Shown piece after piece: positions 18,364-28,147 of a DNA stretch of 42,742 bases. Below the pieces are notes generated by a model, which was given only the letters and a program-made list of their open reading frames with translations, did not search any database and was not told the origin of the DNA. The stretch's first letter is position 1; each line of letters starts with the position of its first letter. The stretch comes from Enterobacterales bacterium. GTDB lineage: Bacteria; Pseudomonadota; Gammaproteobacteria; Enterobacterales; Enterobacteriaceae. Where the stretch lies: the NCBI GenBank assembly GCA_947478475.1, contig CANJWD010000008.1:1-42742 (forward strand), in the 5' to 3' direction. A program made the position numbers and the translations under genes.

Positions 18364-18750
18364 TTAAAATTGCACCACGCGATCACATGTTAGCACCGAT
18401 TCTGCCATGGCACCCAGCCCGCGCAGCGAAAACCCCGGCTGTAGATTGGCCCCGATAAGGCTCAGAGAGGTGGCCTGTTGCGTATCAGCAATACCACGGC
18501 GCAATGCTGCCGCAATGCAGACGTTCAGTTCAGTGTTACTGGCCAGGGCTAAAACAGGCCACGCCCGCACCAGATCAAATTCATCAAGAGCAGGTGCGGT
18601 CAGCTGGTTTGCATTCAATACCCCTTCGCGGTAAAAAAAAACAGTGGCCAGCTTATGGCCTGAATTTAACAGCGCTTGGGCAAACTGATACGCGCTGCTT
18701 GCCTGTTGAGTACCGTAGGCGGGGCCAGTGACCAGCAGGCAATAGCGCAA
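18364..18750 (-). CDS. tusD: Sulfurtransferase complex subunit TusD
   Basis: TusD is the catalytic subunit of TusBCD. The 128 residues match E. coli in length; the sulfur-carrying Cys78 is present in [12 protein letters not shown], and the conserved N-terminus [22 protein letters not shown] and end LTCDRVVQF are intact. In E. coli yheO lies between fkpA and tusD; here only 41 bp separate fkpA from tusD, so yheO has been lost. Since the active-site cysteine is conserved, selection may still act on this pair despite the missing tusB. Confidence 0.95.
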   Translation of the reverse strand: MRYCLLVTGPAYGTQQASSAYQFAQALLNSGHKLATVFFYREGVLNANQLTAPALDEFDLVRAWPVLALASNTELNVCIAAALRRGIADTQQATSLSLIGANLQPGFSLRGLGAMAESVLTCDRVVQF

Positions 18751-18791
18751 TATCAGTGCATTGGTGCTAATACATCACCACCTTTTTATAA

Positions 18792-19610
18792 TTATCCGGA
18801 CGTTACTTTTTCATCCGCGGCTGTTTGTGCTTTGGCGTCCATTTTTGGAGCGGTAGCTTTTATACCCAGCAACTCAACATCAAATACCAGTGTTGAGTTA
18901 GCGGGAATGCCAGGAACACCCGCTTTACCATAGCCCAGCTCTGGCGGGACCACTAAAGTGATTTTTCCACCTTTCCTGACATGCTTTAAACCTTCTTTCC
19001 AGCCCTGAATAACGCCATCCAGACGGAACGACAAAGGCTCACCACGGGCATAGGAACTGTCAAACTCCGTGCCATCAGTTAATGTGCCCTTATAGTTAAC
19101 TGTCACGGTATCGCTATTTTTTGGTGCCTCTCCGGTGCCTTGTTTTTCGATTTTGTATAAAAGACCACTTGTTGTTTTCTTGACGCCGTTTTCTTTAGCA
19201 AAGTCGAAGCGGTATTTATTTCCTTTTTCGGTATTTTCCTTTGCTTCCTGATCCATCCGGACAGTTGCCGCTGCTCTTATCCGTGATTCAAAACGTCGTA
19301 AAGTTTCTTCGATTTCCGCCTCAGTCAGGATACTTTTTTGGGAAAAAGCAGCCTGAACACCCGCAATCAGCTGCTCCTTATCCAGCCTGATACCTAGCTT
19401 TTCTTGCTCTTTCAGCGATTTTTCCATGTGCTGACCCAGTGAAGCACCCAATGCATAAGCAGATTGTTCAGCATCGTCTTTAAATTTGCTGTTGATCGTT
19501 ACAGAGGCTGCACTGTCGGGTTTTGGTATCCCGGCTGCTGAAATTTGAGTGACATTCAGGCTGCTCATTATTGTGACCACTAACAGTGCAGTTTTAAAAA
19601 ATAATTCCAT
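18792..19610 (-). CDS. fkpA: FKBP-type peptidyl-prolyl isomerase FkpA
   Basis: FkpA is a periplasmic chaperone and prolyl isomerase of the envelope stress network. The 272 residues (E. coli 270) begin with a signal peptide (residues 1-26, ending ISAAG), followed by the helical dimerisation domain (SAYALGASLGQHMEKSLKEQ) and, from about residue 145, the FKBP domain (VTVNYKGTLTDGTEFDSSY, GVIQGWKEGLK, LGYGKAGVPGIPANSTLVFDVELL). GGAGATC lies before the ATG. In E. coli it is regulated by sigma-E and Cpx; I could not identify a convincing sigma-E promoter upstream. slyX and slyD, usual neighbours, are absent. Confidence 0.96.
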   Translation of the reverse strand: MELFFKTALLVVTIMSSLNVTQISAAGIPKPDSAASVTINSKFKDDAEQSAYALGASLGQHMEKSLKEQEKLGIRLDKEQLIAGVQAAFSQKSILTEAEIEETLRRFESRIRAAATVRMDQEAKENTEKGNKYRFDFAKENGVKKTTSGLLYKIEKQGTGEAPKNSDTVTVNYKGTLTDGTEFDSSYARGEPLSFRLDGVIQGWKEGLKHVRKGGKITLVVPPELGYGKAGVPGIPANSTLVFDVELLGIKATAPKMDAKAQTAADEKVTSG

Positions 19611-20013
19611 TCAGATCTCCATATATATTTGGTATTTTGATGTAAGCAATATTTGTATGCAACCTTCGGGTACTATAACTGCCTGTGCGGATACAACACA
19701 ACCCTGTACCAGATGATCAGTATAATCCGGGATATTTTCATATTCTTTTTCTTTTTTTACAATATAAGTTGTATCGTGGGGGTCTTAGCGATGGACGATG
19801 GCTCAAACGAGTAAATTGCATGCTCCATGTTTATACAAAATAATAATGAAATATATTGATATTTAGTAAAAAAATATATATTAAAAAGATATTTTCGCCA
19901 TGCTTTTTATTATTTCGGAACGTGAGGATAGCGAAAACACCGTTTATAAATTAGCGACAGAGGAAATTCACGTTTCGATGAAACCGGCAGAAATAACAAC
20001 AGAGGATGACAGA
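19611..20013. other. 403-bp divergent intergenic region between fkpA and crp
   Basis: No gene is supported. The region is A+T-rich, especially 19840-19895, and must carry the promoters of fkpA (leftward) and crp (rightward). A long open frame from 19900 runs into crp in frame but starts far before the conserved CRP N-terminus and is read as leader. In E. coli the crp neighbour is yhfA, so this spacer was assembled by rearrangement. Confidence 0.5.
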
Positions 20014-20671
20014 ATGGTATTTGGCAACCTGCAAACGGACCCTACTCTCGAATGGTTCTTGTCCCATTGCCATATCCACAAATATCCATCTAAAAGTACG
20101 TTAATTCACCAGGGTGAAAAGGCTGAAACTCTCTACTATATCGTAAAGGGTTCCGTGGTGGTTTTAATAAAAGATGAAGAGGGCCGAGAGATGATCCTCT
20201 CCTATTTGAATCAAGATGATCCTCTCCTATTTGAATCAGGGAGATTTCATCGGTGAACTCGGGTTGTTTGAAAAATGCCAGGAGCGTAGTGCCTGGGTGA
20301 AAGCGAAACTGGCCTGTGAAGTAGCTGAAATTACGTATAAAAAATTTCGCCAGCTGATTCAGGTCAATCCTGATATCCTGATGCGTCTCTCTTCACAGAT
20401 GGCGAGTCGCTTACAAATTACGTCTGAAAAAGTAGGTAATCTTGCCTTCCTTGATGTAACAGGTCGCATAGCGCAAACGCTACTGAATTTGGTAAAACAG
20501 CCTGACGCAATGACTCACCCTGATGGCATGCAAATTAAAATAACGCGTCAGGAAATTGGTCAGATAGTTGGCTGTTCCCGTGAAACTGTCGGGCGCATCA
20601 TGAAAATGCTGGAAGACCAAAATTTGATCTCAGCTCGCGGTAAAACAATTGTTGTTTACGGTACCCGTTAA
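20014..20671 (+). pseudogene. crp: cAMP receptor protein gene crp, frame-broken by a 25-bp tandem duplication
   Basis: CRP is the global cAMP-dependent regulator. Both parts are nearly identical to E. coli CRP: the N-terminal part begins [20 protein letters not shown] and reads to ILSYLNQ (about residue 66); the rest resumes at [11 protein letters not shown] with the cAMP-binding loop RSAWV, and ends with the helix-turn-helix [19 protein letters not shown] and IVVYGTR. Between them the 25-bp unit at 20191-20215 is repeated at 20216-20240, shifting the frame by one, so translation from 20014 stops at 20258 after about 80 residues. The second copy provides an ATG (20216) that could start a 151-residue fragment with part of the cAMP pocket and the DNA-binding domain. 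Removing one copy restores the full 209-210 residues; hence recent damage. Confidence 0.92.
20191..20240 (+). repeat. 25-bp tandem duplication within crp
   Basis: Two head-to-tail copies, 20191-20215 and 20216-20240, begin ATGATCCTCTCCTATTTGAA and differ at a single base near the end (TCAAG against TCAGG). As 25 is not a multiple of three, the frame is lost. Confidence 0.97.
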
Positions 20672-20697
20672 CGGCTCATGTCGGGTGTCGTGATGCG

Positions 20698-22206
20698 TTA
20701 GGGTAGTCGCAACTCAATTATCTGATGGCAAAATGAACGGACAACCTGCAAATCATGGCTGATAAACAGGTAGCTGAGTCGGTAGTGTTGTTGCAGGGAT
20801 TTTAATAGATCCAATATTTGAGCCTGTACCGGCTTGTCCAGTGATGATGTCGGTTCATCAAGTATCAATAGCTGTGGTGCCAGAATCAGGGCACGAGCGA
20901 TAGCAATCCGTTGGCGTTGACCACCGGAAAATTCTGCCGGATAACGATAGCGTAGCGCAGCATCCAGGCCTACCTCTTCCAAAGCAGTGATGACACGCTG
21001 CTCTGCCTGTCCTGCGGTCAATTTTTGGTGAGTTGTCACCCCTTCTGCAACAATTTGCATAACATTCATGCGCGGATTGAGAGCGGACCAGGGATCCTGA
21101 AACACGAGCTGGATACGGCTCCGGTAAGGCAACATTTGCCGTGAGTTCAACTTATGCAGAGGGCACTCATCGAACCAGATTTCGCCCTTTGACGGTATTA
21201 GCCGTAACAGTGCTAAACCCGTGCTGCTTTTACCTGATCCGGATTCACCGACAAGACCGATACTTTCACCTGCACGCAAAGTAAAACTGATATTTTTAAC
21301 CGCATAATGCGTGGCAACGGTCTGGCGTAATACGCCACGTTTGACGGCAAAGGCAACCTGCAAATTATTAACGCGCAGCAGTGGCGTTGCATTGAGTGGT
21401 AATGGCTGTGGTTCACCCTTTGGTTCGGCATGAATCAGCTGGCGGGTATAGGAGTGTGCCGGGGTGGTAAACAGTGCCTGACAGGTATTGAACTCTACGC
21501 AGCGCCCTTTATGCATCACGGCAACGTTATCTGCCATGCGTTTTACAATACTCAAATTATGCGTAATGAATAGCAGACCCATGCCTAATTCTTGCTTCAG
21601 ATCCCGCAGCAGACTTAGAATTTGGGCCTGTGTTGATATATCTAATGCCGTGGTTGGCTCATCGGCAATTAACAACTTAGGATGAGTGAGTACTGCCATG
21701 GCAATCATCACGCGCTGGCGTTCTCCGCCGGAGAGCTGATGTGGAAAATCGCGTAAACGCCTCCTGGCATTACGGATTCCCACACGATCCAGGTATTGAA
21801 TGATTTCGCTGCGTGCAGCCTCCCGGTGCATCCCCCGATGAAGCGCCAGAACTTCTGTAAGTTGTTTTTCAATGGTATGCAATGGGTTCATGGACACCAT
21901 TGGTTCCTGGAAAATCATCGCTATCTGGTTACCACGTACGTTGCGCAGAGTGGTTTCGTCTGCGTGCAATAACGAGCTGCCACAAAAAAAGATATCACCT
22001 GCGGGATAGCTTACCGGTGGTGAGGGCAATAAACGCAGCACAGAGAGTGCCGTTGCGCTCTTTCCTGAGCCAGACTCCCCGACTAACGCCAGCGTTTCAC
22101 CTTCTGCAAGTTGCAAAGAGAGCTCACGAACAGCGTGTTTCTGTTTGTCGCCCTGACGGAAAACAATAGTGAGATTTTGAATATCCAGTAGTGGAATCGC
22201 CGTCAT
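20698..22206 (-). CDS. yejF: Microcin C / peptide ABC transporter ATP-binding protein YejF, C-terminally shortened
   Basis: YejF energises the YejABEF importer. It has two fused nucleotide-binding domains: NBD1 with Walker A GESGSGKSATALS, signature LSGGERQRV and Walker B LLIADEPTT; NBD2 with GESGSGKSSTGLA, FSGGQRQRI and LLILDEPTSS plus the switch histidine in FISHDLQVV. The ATG at 22206 was chosen because it gives MTAIPLLDIQNLTIVF like relatives and follows the yejE stop. The protein (502 residues) ends IIELRLP, about 27 residues before the end of E. coli YejF (529), so the C-terminal tail is lost at the joint with crp. All ATPase motifs remain, and function may be kept. Confidence 0.93.
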   Translation of the reverse strand: MTAIPLLDIQNLTIVFRQGDKQKHAVRELSLQLAEGETLALVGESGSGKSATALSVLRLLPSPPVSYPAGDIFFCGSSLLHADETTLRNVRGNQIAMIFQEPMVSMNPLHTIEKQLTEVLALHRGMHREAARSEIIQYLDRVGIRNARRRLRDFPHQLSGGERQRVMIAMAVLTHPKLLIADEPTTALDISTQAQILSLLRDLKQELGMGLLFITHNLSIVKRMADNVAVMHKGRCVEFNTCQALFTTPAHSYTRQLIHAEPKGEPQPLPLNATPLLRVNNLQVAFAVKRGVLRQTVATHYAVKNISFTLRAGESIGLVGESGSGKSSTGLALLRLIPSKGEIWFDECPLHKLNSRQMLPYRSRIQLVFQDPWSALNPRMNVMQIVAEGVTTHQKLTAGQAEQRVITALEEVGLDAALRYRYPAEFSGGQRQRIAIARALILAPQLLILDEPTSSLDKPVQAQILDLLKSLQQHYRLSYLFISHDLQVVRSFCHQIIELRLP

Positions 22207-22207
22207 A

Positions 22208-23233
22208 TCATGAACCTCTGGCCGGGTTGAACGCGTCACGCACCGCTTCGCCGATAAAAATTAACAACGAGAGTAGAATGGCCAGTACCAAAAATGAACT
22301 GATACCCAGCCACGGGGCCTGAAGATTATTCCTGCCCTGTAGCAACAGAGCTCCCAGTGAGGGCGAATCTGGCGGTAAACCGAAGCCAAGAAAATCCAGC
22401 GAGGTTAACGTGGTGACAGCACCACATAAAATAAAGGGTAAAAAGGTGAGCGTGGCAACCATGGCATTGGGCAGCATATGACGCATCATAATCGTTCTGT
22501 CATTCACCCCCATGGCACGGGCAGCGCGTATATAGTCATAGTTGCGCGTACGCAGGAATTCAGCACGCACCACGCCAACCAGCCCCATCCAGCCAAATAC
22601 TACGCTGATGGCCAGCAGCCACCAAAAATCTGGCTGCACAATGCTCGACAGTAGAATAATTAAAAATAGTCCTGGCATGCCGGCCCAGACTTCAATAAAG
22701 CGCTGTCCCCATAGATCAATACTCCCGGCGTAGTAGCCCTGCAGCGCCCCAATGCAGACACCAATAGCGCTGGAAAGTAGCGTAAGTGCCAGGCCAAATA
22801 ACAGAGAAATTCTTAAGCCATAGAGAATAGTTGCCAGAACATCACTGCCATTATCATTGGTCCCCAGTAAATTATGTCTGGAAGGAGGGGAAGGAAAAGG
22901 TTCGGTAGTGGCAAAGTGGATGCTGTTATAACTAAAGCGGATCGGTGACCAGATAATCCAGCCCTGTTTTTTTATCTGTTGTATGACAAAGCGATCCTGA
23001 TAATCAGTCGCGGTTGCTAACTCTCCGCCAAACGTTGTTTCACTGTAATCAACTATAAAAGGCAGATAAATTTTGCCCTGATAACTCACCAGTAACGGTT
23101 TGTCATTGGCGATAAGTTCCGCAAACAGGCTGGTAATAAATAACAGGGCTAATATCCACAATGACCAGTAACCGCGGCGATTACGTTTAAAGCGAGTCCA
23201 GCGTTCCTGGTTTATAGGGTTTAACCTGCTCAC
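22208..23233 (-). CDS. yejE: Microcin C / peptide ABC transporter permease YejE
   Basis: YejE is the second inner-membrane permease of the YejABEF peptide importer. The protein has 341 residues, as E. coli. It has an N-terminal membrane helix (residues 23-41), a periplasmic domain to about 115, then five helices with the permease coupling loop [38 protein letters not shown] around residues 220-255 (EAA motif). It overlaps yejB by four bases (ATGA) and is followed by yejF. The operon is intact in gene order. Confidence 0.95.
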   Translation of the reverse strand: MSRLNPINQERWTRFKRNRRGYWSLWILALLFITSLFAELIANDKPLLVSYQGKIYLPFIVDYSETTFGGELATATDYQDRFVIQQIKKQGWIIWSPIRFSYNSIHFATTEPFPSPPSRHNLLGTNDNGSDVLATILYGLRISLLFGLALTLLSSAIGVCIGALQGYYAGSIDLWGQRFIEVWAGMPGLFLIILLSSIVQPDFWWLLAISVVFGWMGLVGVVRAEFLRTRNYDYIRAARAMGVNDRTIMMRHMLPNAMVATLTFLPFILCGAVTTLTSLDFLGFGLPPDSPSLGALLLQGRNNLQAPWLGISSFLVLAILLSLLIFIGEAVRDAFNPARGS

Positions 23234-24345
23234 TGGCGCCTCTCAAAATCAATTCTGGGATCGACCAGGGTATACGTAACATCACTGATGATATTGAGCA
23301 GCAGGCCAATTAAGGTAAAGATATAGAGCGTGCCGAACATTACCGGATAATCCCGTTGCAGGGTGGCATCAAAACCCAATAAACCTAAGCCATTGAGCGA
23401 AAATATGACCTCAATGAGAAGGGAGCCGGTAAAAAACATGCTGATAAACATCGCCGGAAAGCCAGCAATGACCAGCAGCATGGCGTTACGAAATACGTGA
23501 TGGTAGAGAATTTTTTGCTCACTGAGGCCTTTAGCCCGCGCTGTGATAACGTATTGTTTACCAATTTCATCGAGAAAAGAATTTTTCGTCAGCATGGTCA
23601 GCGTCGCAAATCCACCGATTACTGTTGCCAGCACGGGTAATGTGATATGCCACAGGTAATCCGCCGCTTTGCCGTACCATGGCAGGGTGTCAAAGTTACC
23701 GGAGACTAAACCGCGCAAGGGAAACCAGCTGAAATAGCTGCCACCGGCAAACACTACCACCAGTAACACGGCAAACAGAAAAGCAGGGATAGCGTAACCA
23801 ATAATAATCAGCGTGCTGCTCCAGGTATCAAACAGGGTGCCGTTTTTCATCGCTTTTTTGATACCCAGTGGTATCGAAACCAGGTAGATGATAAGCGTGC
23901 TCCAGAGTCCGAGTGAAGCAGAAACCGGCAGACTATTTTTAATCAGAGAGATAACGGATTCACCGCGGAACAGACTGTCGCCAAAATCAAAACGCACGTA
24001 ATGCCACAACATATCGAAATAGCGCTCATGGAGCGGTCTGTCAAAACCAAAACGTCGGGTTATTTCAGCGATGACTTCAGGATCCAGGCCGCGGGAGCCG
24101 CGATAGTGGCTGTCACCGATCTGCGCAGTATCGGCCCCGGGTCTGGCACCACCGAGCCCCTCACTGGTGCTGCCACTGCCAAATCCACTGTTGCCAAATT
24201 CATCGTTGTGGCCAGATTCAATCGCCGCAATGGCCCTGTCAACCGGTCCGCCGGGTGCAATGTGTACGACAAAAAAATTAATAGTGATGACCGCCCACAG
24301 TGTCGGGATAATCAGTAACAAACGCCGTAATAAATAGGTACCCAC
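23230..24345 (-). CDS. yejB: Microcin C / peptide ABC transporter permease YejB
   Basis: The first permease of YejABEF, 371 residues against 364 in E. coli. The N-terminal [24 protein letters not shown] helix and the family motif [12 protein letters not shown] are intact; the EAA loop lies at [22 protein letters not shown]. The glycine- and serine-rich segment at about residues 46-78 ([18 protein letters not shown]) is slightly longer than in relatives. It starts 8 bp after yejA and overlaps yejE by ATGA, which indicates translational coupling. Confidence 0.95.
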   Translation of the reverse strand: MGTYLLRRLLLIIPTLWAVITINFFVVHIAPGGPVDRAIAAIESGHNDEFGNSGFGSGSTSEGLGGARPGADTAQIGDSHYRGSRGLDPEVIAEITRRFGFDRPLHERYFDMLWHYVRFDFGDSLFRGESVISLIKNSLPVSASLGLWSTLIIYLVSIPLGIKKAMKNGTLFDTWSSTLIIIGYAIPAFLFAVLLVVVFAGGSYFSWFPLRGLVSGNFDTLPWYGKAADYLWHITLPVLATVIGGFATLTMLTKNSFLDEIGKQYVITARAKGLSEQKILYHHVFRNAMLLVIAGFPAMFISMFFTGSLLIEVIFSLNGLGLLGFDATLQRDYPVMFGTLYIFTLIGLLLNIISDVTYTLVDPRIDFERRQ

Positions 24346-24353
24346 CTTGCCCC

Positions 24354-26177
24354 CTAGTGACTGTCTTCTGGCAGACGTGCTGCCTTACGAGCATCAAACC
24401 ACCAGCTATCAAAACCTAATGAGTACACAGGGCGAACAGCGGGCATCGAAAACTTATCCCAGTACGCAATGTGTATGTTTTTGGTATACCACATGGGGAT
24501 CATTAGCGTGCTCCAGGTCAGTACCCGGTCCAGCGCCCGCCCTAAAGAGCGCAAGGCACTAGGCTCTCCCTGATGCCGGATAATGTCATTAATCAGGGTG
24601 TCCACTGCTGGATCCTGTATACCGCTGCTATTGTAACTGGAAGTGATATAGGCCGAACTCCACCACAGCCGCAGGTTTGGCGCTGGAAAAGGAAACGCCG
24701 GATAAACGTTAGGCAGCATATCAAAATCGCGTTTGCGCAGACGGTTAATGAACTGCGAGCTGTCAACTGTCCGGATAGTCATAGTAATACCTAAGCGCTG
24801 TAAACTGTGCTGGAAGGGTAAAACGTATTGAAAATTACTGCCGCTCTGGAGTAATAGTTCAAAAATGAAAGGATCCCCCGTTTTGCTGTTGACTAATCGC
24901 TTGTTTTTAATCTCCCAGCCAGCTTGTTGCAGCAGCGTTTTGGCGCGTAGCAGGTTCTCCCGGTTGCTGCCACTGCCATCGGTATTGGGAGGATAATAAA
25001 TTTGGCTAAAAATCTCCAGGGGGATCTGGTGTTTCACTGGTTCCAGCCAGGAGAGTTCGGCTGCATCTGGCTGGCCGCTGGCGGCATAGTCAGTGTTTTG
25101 GAAAAAACTGTTCGTTCTTTGATAGCTATTGTAGTAGAAGACTTTATTCATCCAGTCAAAATCAAAAGCCAGTGTCACTGCCTGGCGCACCCGGCGATCA
25201 GCAAAAACCGGCCTCTGGATGTTAAATACCAGCCAGCGGGTATTTTGTGCCGAGTTATCGGGTAGATCTTGCTTAACAATATAGTTCCTGGCGAAATTGC
25301 CATCCTGATATTGTGTCATCCAGTTTTTTGGTGAATTCTCGGTACGCACATCATACGCGCCCGCTTTAAAGGCTTCTAACGCTACCTTGTCATCCAGATA
25401 GTAGTCGTAACGCAGCGTGTCAAAATTATAACGCCCAATATTGACTGGCAGACTAGCGGCCCAGTAATCCCTGACGTGCTGATAAGTGACCTGCTGACCC
25501 ATCCGATAATCGCTAATACGATAAGGCCCGCTGCTTAACGGAGGGGTAGTCAGCGGATCGCTGAGTTTGTGATGTTTCCAAAAATGCGCCGGCAGGATGG
25601 GGAGACTCATCAGGCCCAGTATTTTATTTTTGTCCGGCTGAGGCAATTCAAAGCGCACGGTAAGGGCTGACACTGTTTTGGCTTCAATGCCAGCATAGGT
25701 CATACGGAATTGCGGAACACCTTCTGCCATAAATTTTTTAAAGGTAAATACGACATCATCGCTGGTGATGGCGCTGCCGTCATGAAAGCGGGCAAGCGGA
25801 TTGATAGCGATTTCAATCCAGCGATAGTCATCCGGATAGCGCGCTGATTGTGCGATCAAGGGATAATAACTGCTCGCTTCATCTTCCGATGTGGTAAACA
25901 GCGTGTCGTAGAGCTGCTCGGTACGCACGGCGGCACTACCGCGCAGGGCATAACGGTTAAAATTGTCAAAGGTACCTGCCGCGGCCAGAGTAACGGCACC
26001 AGTTTTTGGTGCATCCGGGAAGACATAATCAAAATGAGAAAATTCAGCAGAATATTTGGGCTCGCCGAGCTGAGCAAAAGCGACGCCCTTATTAATTTTT
26101 TCGGCCTGAACGTTTTCGGCCCGCGGATTCAGACTCAGCACTAAAAGAACGATGGTGGTGATAACGCGCAATAACAT
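24354..26177 (-). CDS. yejA: Periplasmic oligopeptide-binding protein YejA
   Basis: YejA is the solute-binding protein of YejABEF, which imports formylated peptides such as microcin C and has been tied to antimicrobial-peptide tolerance in some pathogens. 607 residues (E. coli 604): a signal peptide at residues 1-24 (ending NVQA), then an SBP_bac_5 fold with [13 protein letters not shown] near 68, MTYAGIEAK and the C-terminal [18 protein letters not shown]. It is the first gene of the operon on the minus strand. A 14-bp tandem duplication lies 16 bp upstream of its start (26194-26221) and probably within the leader. Confidence 0.95.
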   Translation of the reverse strand: MLLRVITTIVLLVLSLNPRAENVQAEKINKGVAFAQLGEPKYSAEFSHFDYVFPDAPKTGAVTLAAAGTFDNFNRYALRGSAAVRTEQLYDTLFTTSEDEASSYYPLIAQSARYPDDYRWIEIAINPLARFHDGSAITSDDVVFTFKKFMAEGVPQFRMTYAGIEAKTVSALTVRFELPQPDKNKILGLMSLPILPAHFWKHHKLSDPLTTPPLSSGPYRISDYRMGQQVTYQHVRDYWAASLPVNIGRYNFDTLRYDYYLDDKVALEAFKAGAYDVRTENSPKNWMTQYQDGNFARNYIVKQDLPDNSAQNTRWLVFNIQRPVFADRRVRQAVTLAFDFDWMNKVFYYNSYQRTNSFFQNTDYAASGQPDAAELSWLEPVKHQIPLEIFSQIYYPPNTDGSGSNRENLLRAKTLLQQAGWEIKNKRLVNSKTGDPFIFELLLQSGSNFQYVLPFQHSLQRLGITMTIRTVDSSQFINRLRKRDFDMLPNVYPAFPFPAPNLRLWWSSAYITSSYNSSGIQDPAVDTLINDIIRHQGEPSALRSLGRALDRVLTWSTLMIPMWYTKNIHIAYWDKFSMPAVRPVYSLGFDSWWFDARKAARLPEDSH

Positions 26178-26193
26178 AGCCGATTATAATCCC

Positions 26194-26221
26194 GTACAAA
26201 CGATACAGTACAAACGATACA
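26194..26221. repeat. 14-bp tandem duplication upstream of yejA
   Basis: GTACAAACGATACA is found at 26194-26207 and 26208-26221, followed by a partial third copy (GTACAAC). It lies in the dsbA-yejA spacer, close to the yejA start. Confidence 0.9.
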
Positions 26222-26292
26222 GTACAACACCATGCTGGCGGTTTTGCTCAGACTGAGGAAAAAACGGCGGTGATACACAGTAAAGCGGTAAA

Positions 26293-26949
26293 TTATTTTT
26301 TATTGATCAGAAAGCTCACCACATCCGCGTACCGTTTAGCGTAGTCATCCATCAATTCTGTTTCCATACCTTCATTTATAATCATATAGTTACCATTAAC
26401 AAACATTGCTGGCACACCCCGTAATTTAAAATTTTCGGCAGTTTTTACCTGCTGGGATACCAGCGACTTCACAACGAAGCTGTTTAATGCAGCATCGTAC
26501 TCTGTACCGCTAACACCAGTTTTGATAAAGATGTTACGTATATCATCAGGGGACTTTATGGTTTCTGTTTTTTGTACAGCCTCAAAAATCAAAGGACTTA
26601 TTTTATCTTCGATACCGAGAACTGTCGCAACGGCCCAGGCTTGAGTTAATTCTTTACCAAACAGGCCAAGGAACTGAACATGATACCGGGTCATTTTAAC
26701 TCCCGGTGGCAATATTTTTTCCACAGCCTGAGAAACACCATAGATTTTGTCAAACTGGTAGCAATGCGGGCAATAGAAGGAAAAAAACTCAATAACCTGT
26801 TGTTCTGCCGCCGCGGGCCTGTCTAATTTTTGATACTGCTTACCCTCTGAAAAATTTTCAGCAGCACTACCCGGCGTCGTGGTAATCATCAATAGAGTGA
26901 TTGCACTGACAAACATCAACCATACTTTTTTTATACCATTTTTTTTCAT
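26293..26949 (-). CDS. dsbA: Thiol:disulfide interchange protein DsbA
   Basis: DsbA introduces disulfides into exported proteins. The active site CPHC lies in EFFSFYCPHCYQF and the cis-proline in LRGVPAMFVNG. With the ATG at 26949 the protein has 218 residues (E. coli 208) and a signal peptide MKKNGIKKVWLMFVSAITLLM ending near GSAA. The IKKVWL segment aligns with the MKKIWL start of E. coli DsbA, so the original ATG appears changed to ATA and initiation moved into a 15-bp tandem repeat (26923-26997), each copy with GAAGA plus ATG. Starts at 26964, 26979 or 26994 are also possible. srkA (rdoA), its usual upstream partner, is absent; the 137 bp before prkB hold no recognised gene. Confidence 0.93.
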   Translation of the reverse strand: MKKNGIKKVWLMFVSAITLLMITTTPGSAAENFSEGKQYQKLDRPAAAEQQVIEFFSFYCPHCYQFDKIYGVSQAVEKILPPGVKMTRYHVQFLGLFGKELTQAWAVATVLGIEDKISPLIFEAVQKTETIKSPDDIRNIFIKTGVSGTEYDAALNSFVVKSLVSQQVKTAENFKLRGVPAMFVNGNYMIINEGMETELMDDYAKRYADVVSFLINKK

Positions 26950-26997
26950 ACCATCTTCTTTCATACAGTCTTCTTTCATACAGTCTTCTTTCATACA
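26923..26997 (-). repeat. 15-bp tandem repeat (five copies, two degenerate) at the dsbA start
   Basis: On the minus strand TGTATGAAAGAAGAC occurs at 26997-26983 and 26982-26968, then a one-mismatch copy, then GGTATGAAAAAAAAT and GGTATAAAAAAAGTA. The last copy is the ancestral start region with ATA in place of ATG. The repeat codes MKEDC MKEDC MKEDG MKKNG IKKV in frame with dsbA. Confidence 0.93.
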
Positions 26998-27146
26998 ACA
27001 GTACCCCATATCGTAATGTTAATACCGGCTGGTTGCCCGGTAGCTGTTTGATTGCGCTTGAAATCTCTTGAAACCGATAACGCCCCGCCAAAAATACTGT
27101 ATCCGGGAAGGTAACACAAGATGGTAAACTACACACCCGCGCGGCA

Positions 27147-28043
27147 TCACCTGAAACAGAGCCTGGGCTTGGCCTTAACTGATTTTTTTCCTGCCAGTAG
27201 CTGTCGTACCAACGGCGTCATGGTCAGCTCCATCGCCAGACCCATTTTTCCGCCAGGGACGACTAATGTATTACTATTTGACATGAACGATCCTTGCAAC
27301 ATCGCCAGAAGATAGAGTGAATCAATCTGATTCAGCCCCTGAAAATGGATGACGACGAAACTTTCGTCCGACGAGGGAATGGCTTTAGCGGCAAAGGGAT
27401 TAGACGTATCGACGGTGGGAACCCGCTGAAAATTGATATGTGTACGCGAAAATTGTGGCGTGATGTAGTTAATGTAATCATCCATTGAACGTACAACCGA
27501 ATCCATTACGGCTTCCCGTGAATGACCCCGCTCTCCGGTATCACGTACCAGTTTTTGAATCCATTCCAGATTGACTATGGGAACAACACCAACCAGTAAA
27601 TCAACATGGCTGGCGACGTCGTGGTGTTCGGTAACGACACCACCGTGTAATCCCTCATAAAACAGCACATCTGTTGGTTCCGGCAGTGCTTGCCACGGGG
27701 TAAAGGTCCCGGGAATTTGATCGTAGGGCACAGCTTCATCGTAGGTATGCAGGTATTTTCGCGAGCGGCCACAGCCATGCTGGCCATATTCAATCATACT
27801 GTTTTCCAGTGACCCGAAGTCATTGGCTTCAGGGCCAAAATAACTAATATGCCGACCCTGGTCCCGCGCTTTACGAACAGCTGAATCCATTTCCGGGCGT
27901 GTGTAATAGTGAAAACTGTCACCTTCCAGCTGCGCTGCACGGATATTTAATTGTTGGAAAATTTTACGAAATGCCAGACTGGTGGTGGTGGTTCCGGCGC
28001 CACTTGAGCCTGTAACTGCGATGATTGGATGCCTGGTTGACAT
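27147..28043 (-). CDS. prkB: Phosphoribulokinase-like protein PrkB
   Basis: A 298-residue member of the phosphoribulokinase/uridine kinase family, E. coli PrkB being 289 residues. The P-loop is GSSGAGTTTTS (residues 12-22), followed by EGDSFHYYTRPEMD, the YFGPEANDFGSLE segment, and VLFYEGLHGGVV. Its physiological substrate in enterobacteria, which lack a Calvin cycle, is not established. The C-terminus differs from E. coli after GKK (SVKAKPRLCFR), suggesting that the end was altered at a rearrangement joint. yhfA and crp, which normally follow, have been separated from it by yej and dsbA. Confidence 0.94.
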   Translation of the reverse strand: MSTRHPIIAVTGSSGAGTTTTSLAFRKIFQQLNIRAAQLEGDSFHYYTRPEMDSAVRKARDQGRHISYFGPEANDFGSLENSMIEYGQHGCGRSRKYLHTYDEAVPYDQIPGTFTPWQALPEPTDVLFYEGLHGGVVTEHHDVASHVDLLVGVVPIVNLEWIQKLVRDTGERGHSREAVMDSVVRSMDDYINYITPQFSRTHINFQRVPTVDTSNPFAAKAIPSSDESFVVIHFQGLNQIDSLYLLAMLQGSFMSNSNTLVVPGGKMGLAMELTMTPLVRQLLAGKKSVKAKPRLCFR

Positions 28044-28147
28044 AAGCTTTATGACCCCATAATGATTATACCTTCGGTAAATCCAGATTTAGCGTACAGT
28101 TTTATCGATGGTTAGCTGTAGTGAATTTAACCTGAGTTGTTTGTTTT

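Noticed and set aside
19900-20013. N-terminal extension of CRP from 19900
   Set aside because: The extension is not conserved; the ATG at 20014 gives the exact CRP N-terminus. The extension is A+T-rich leader sequence.
26867-27136. Possible reading frame upstream of and overlapping dsbA on the minus strand
   Set aside because: Its second half is the dsbA repeat read out of frame (ERRLYERR...), and its first part resembles no family I know; treated as chance.
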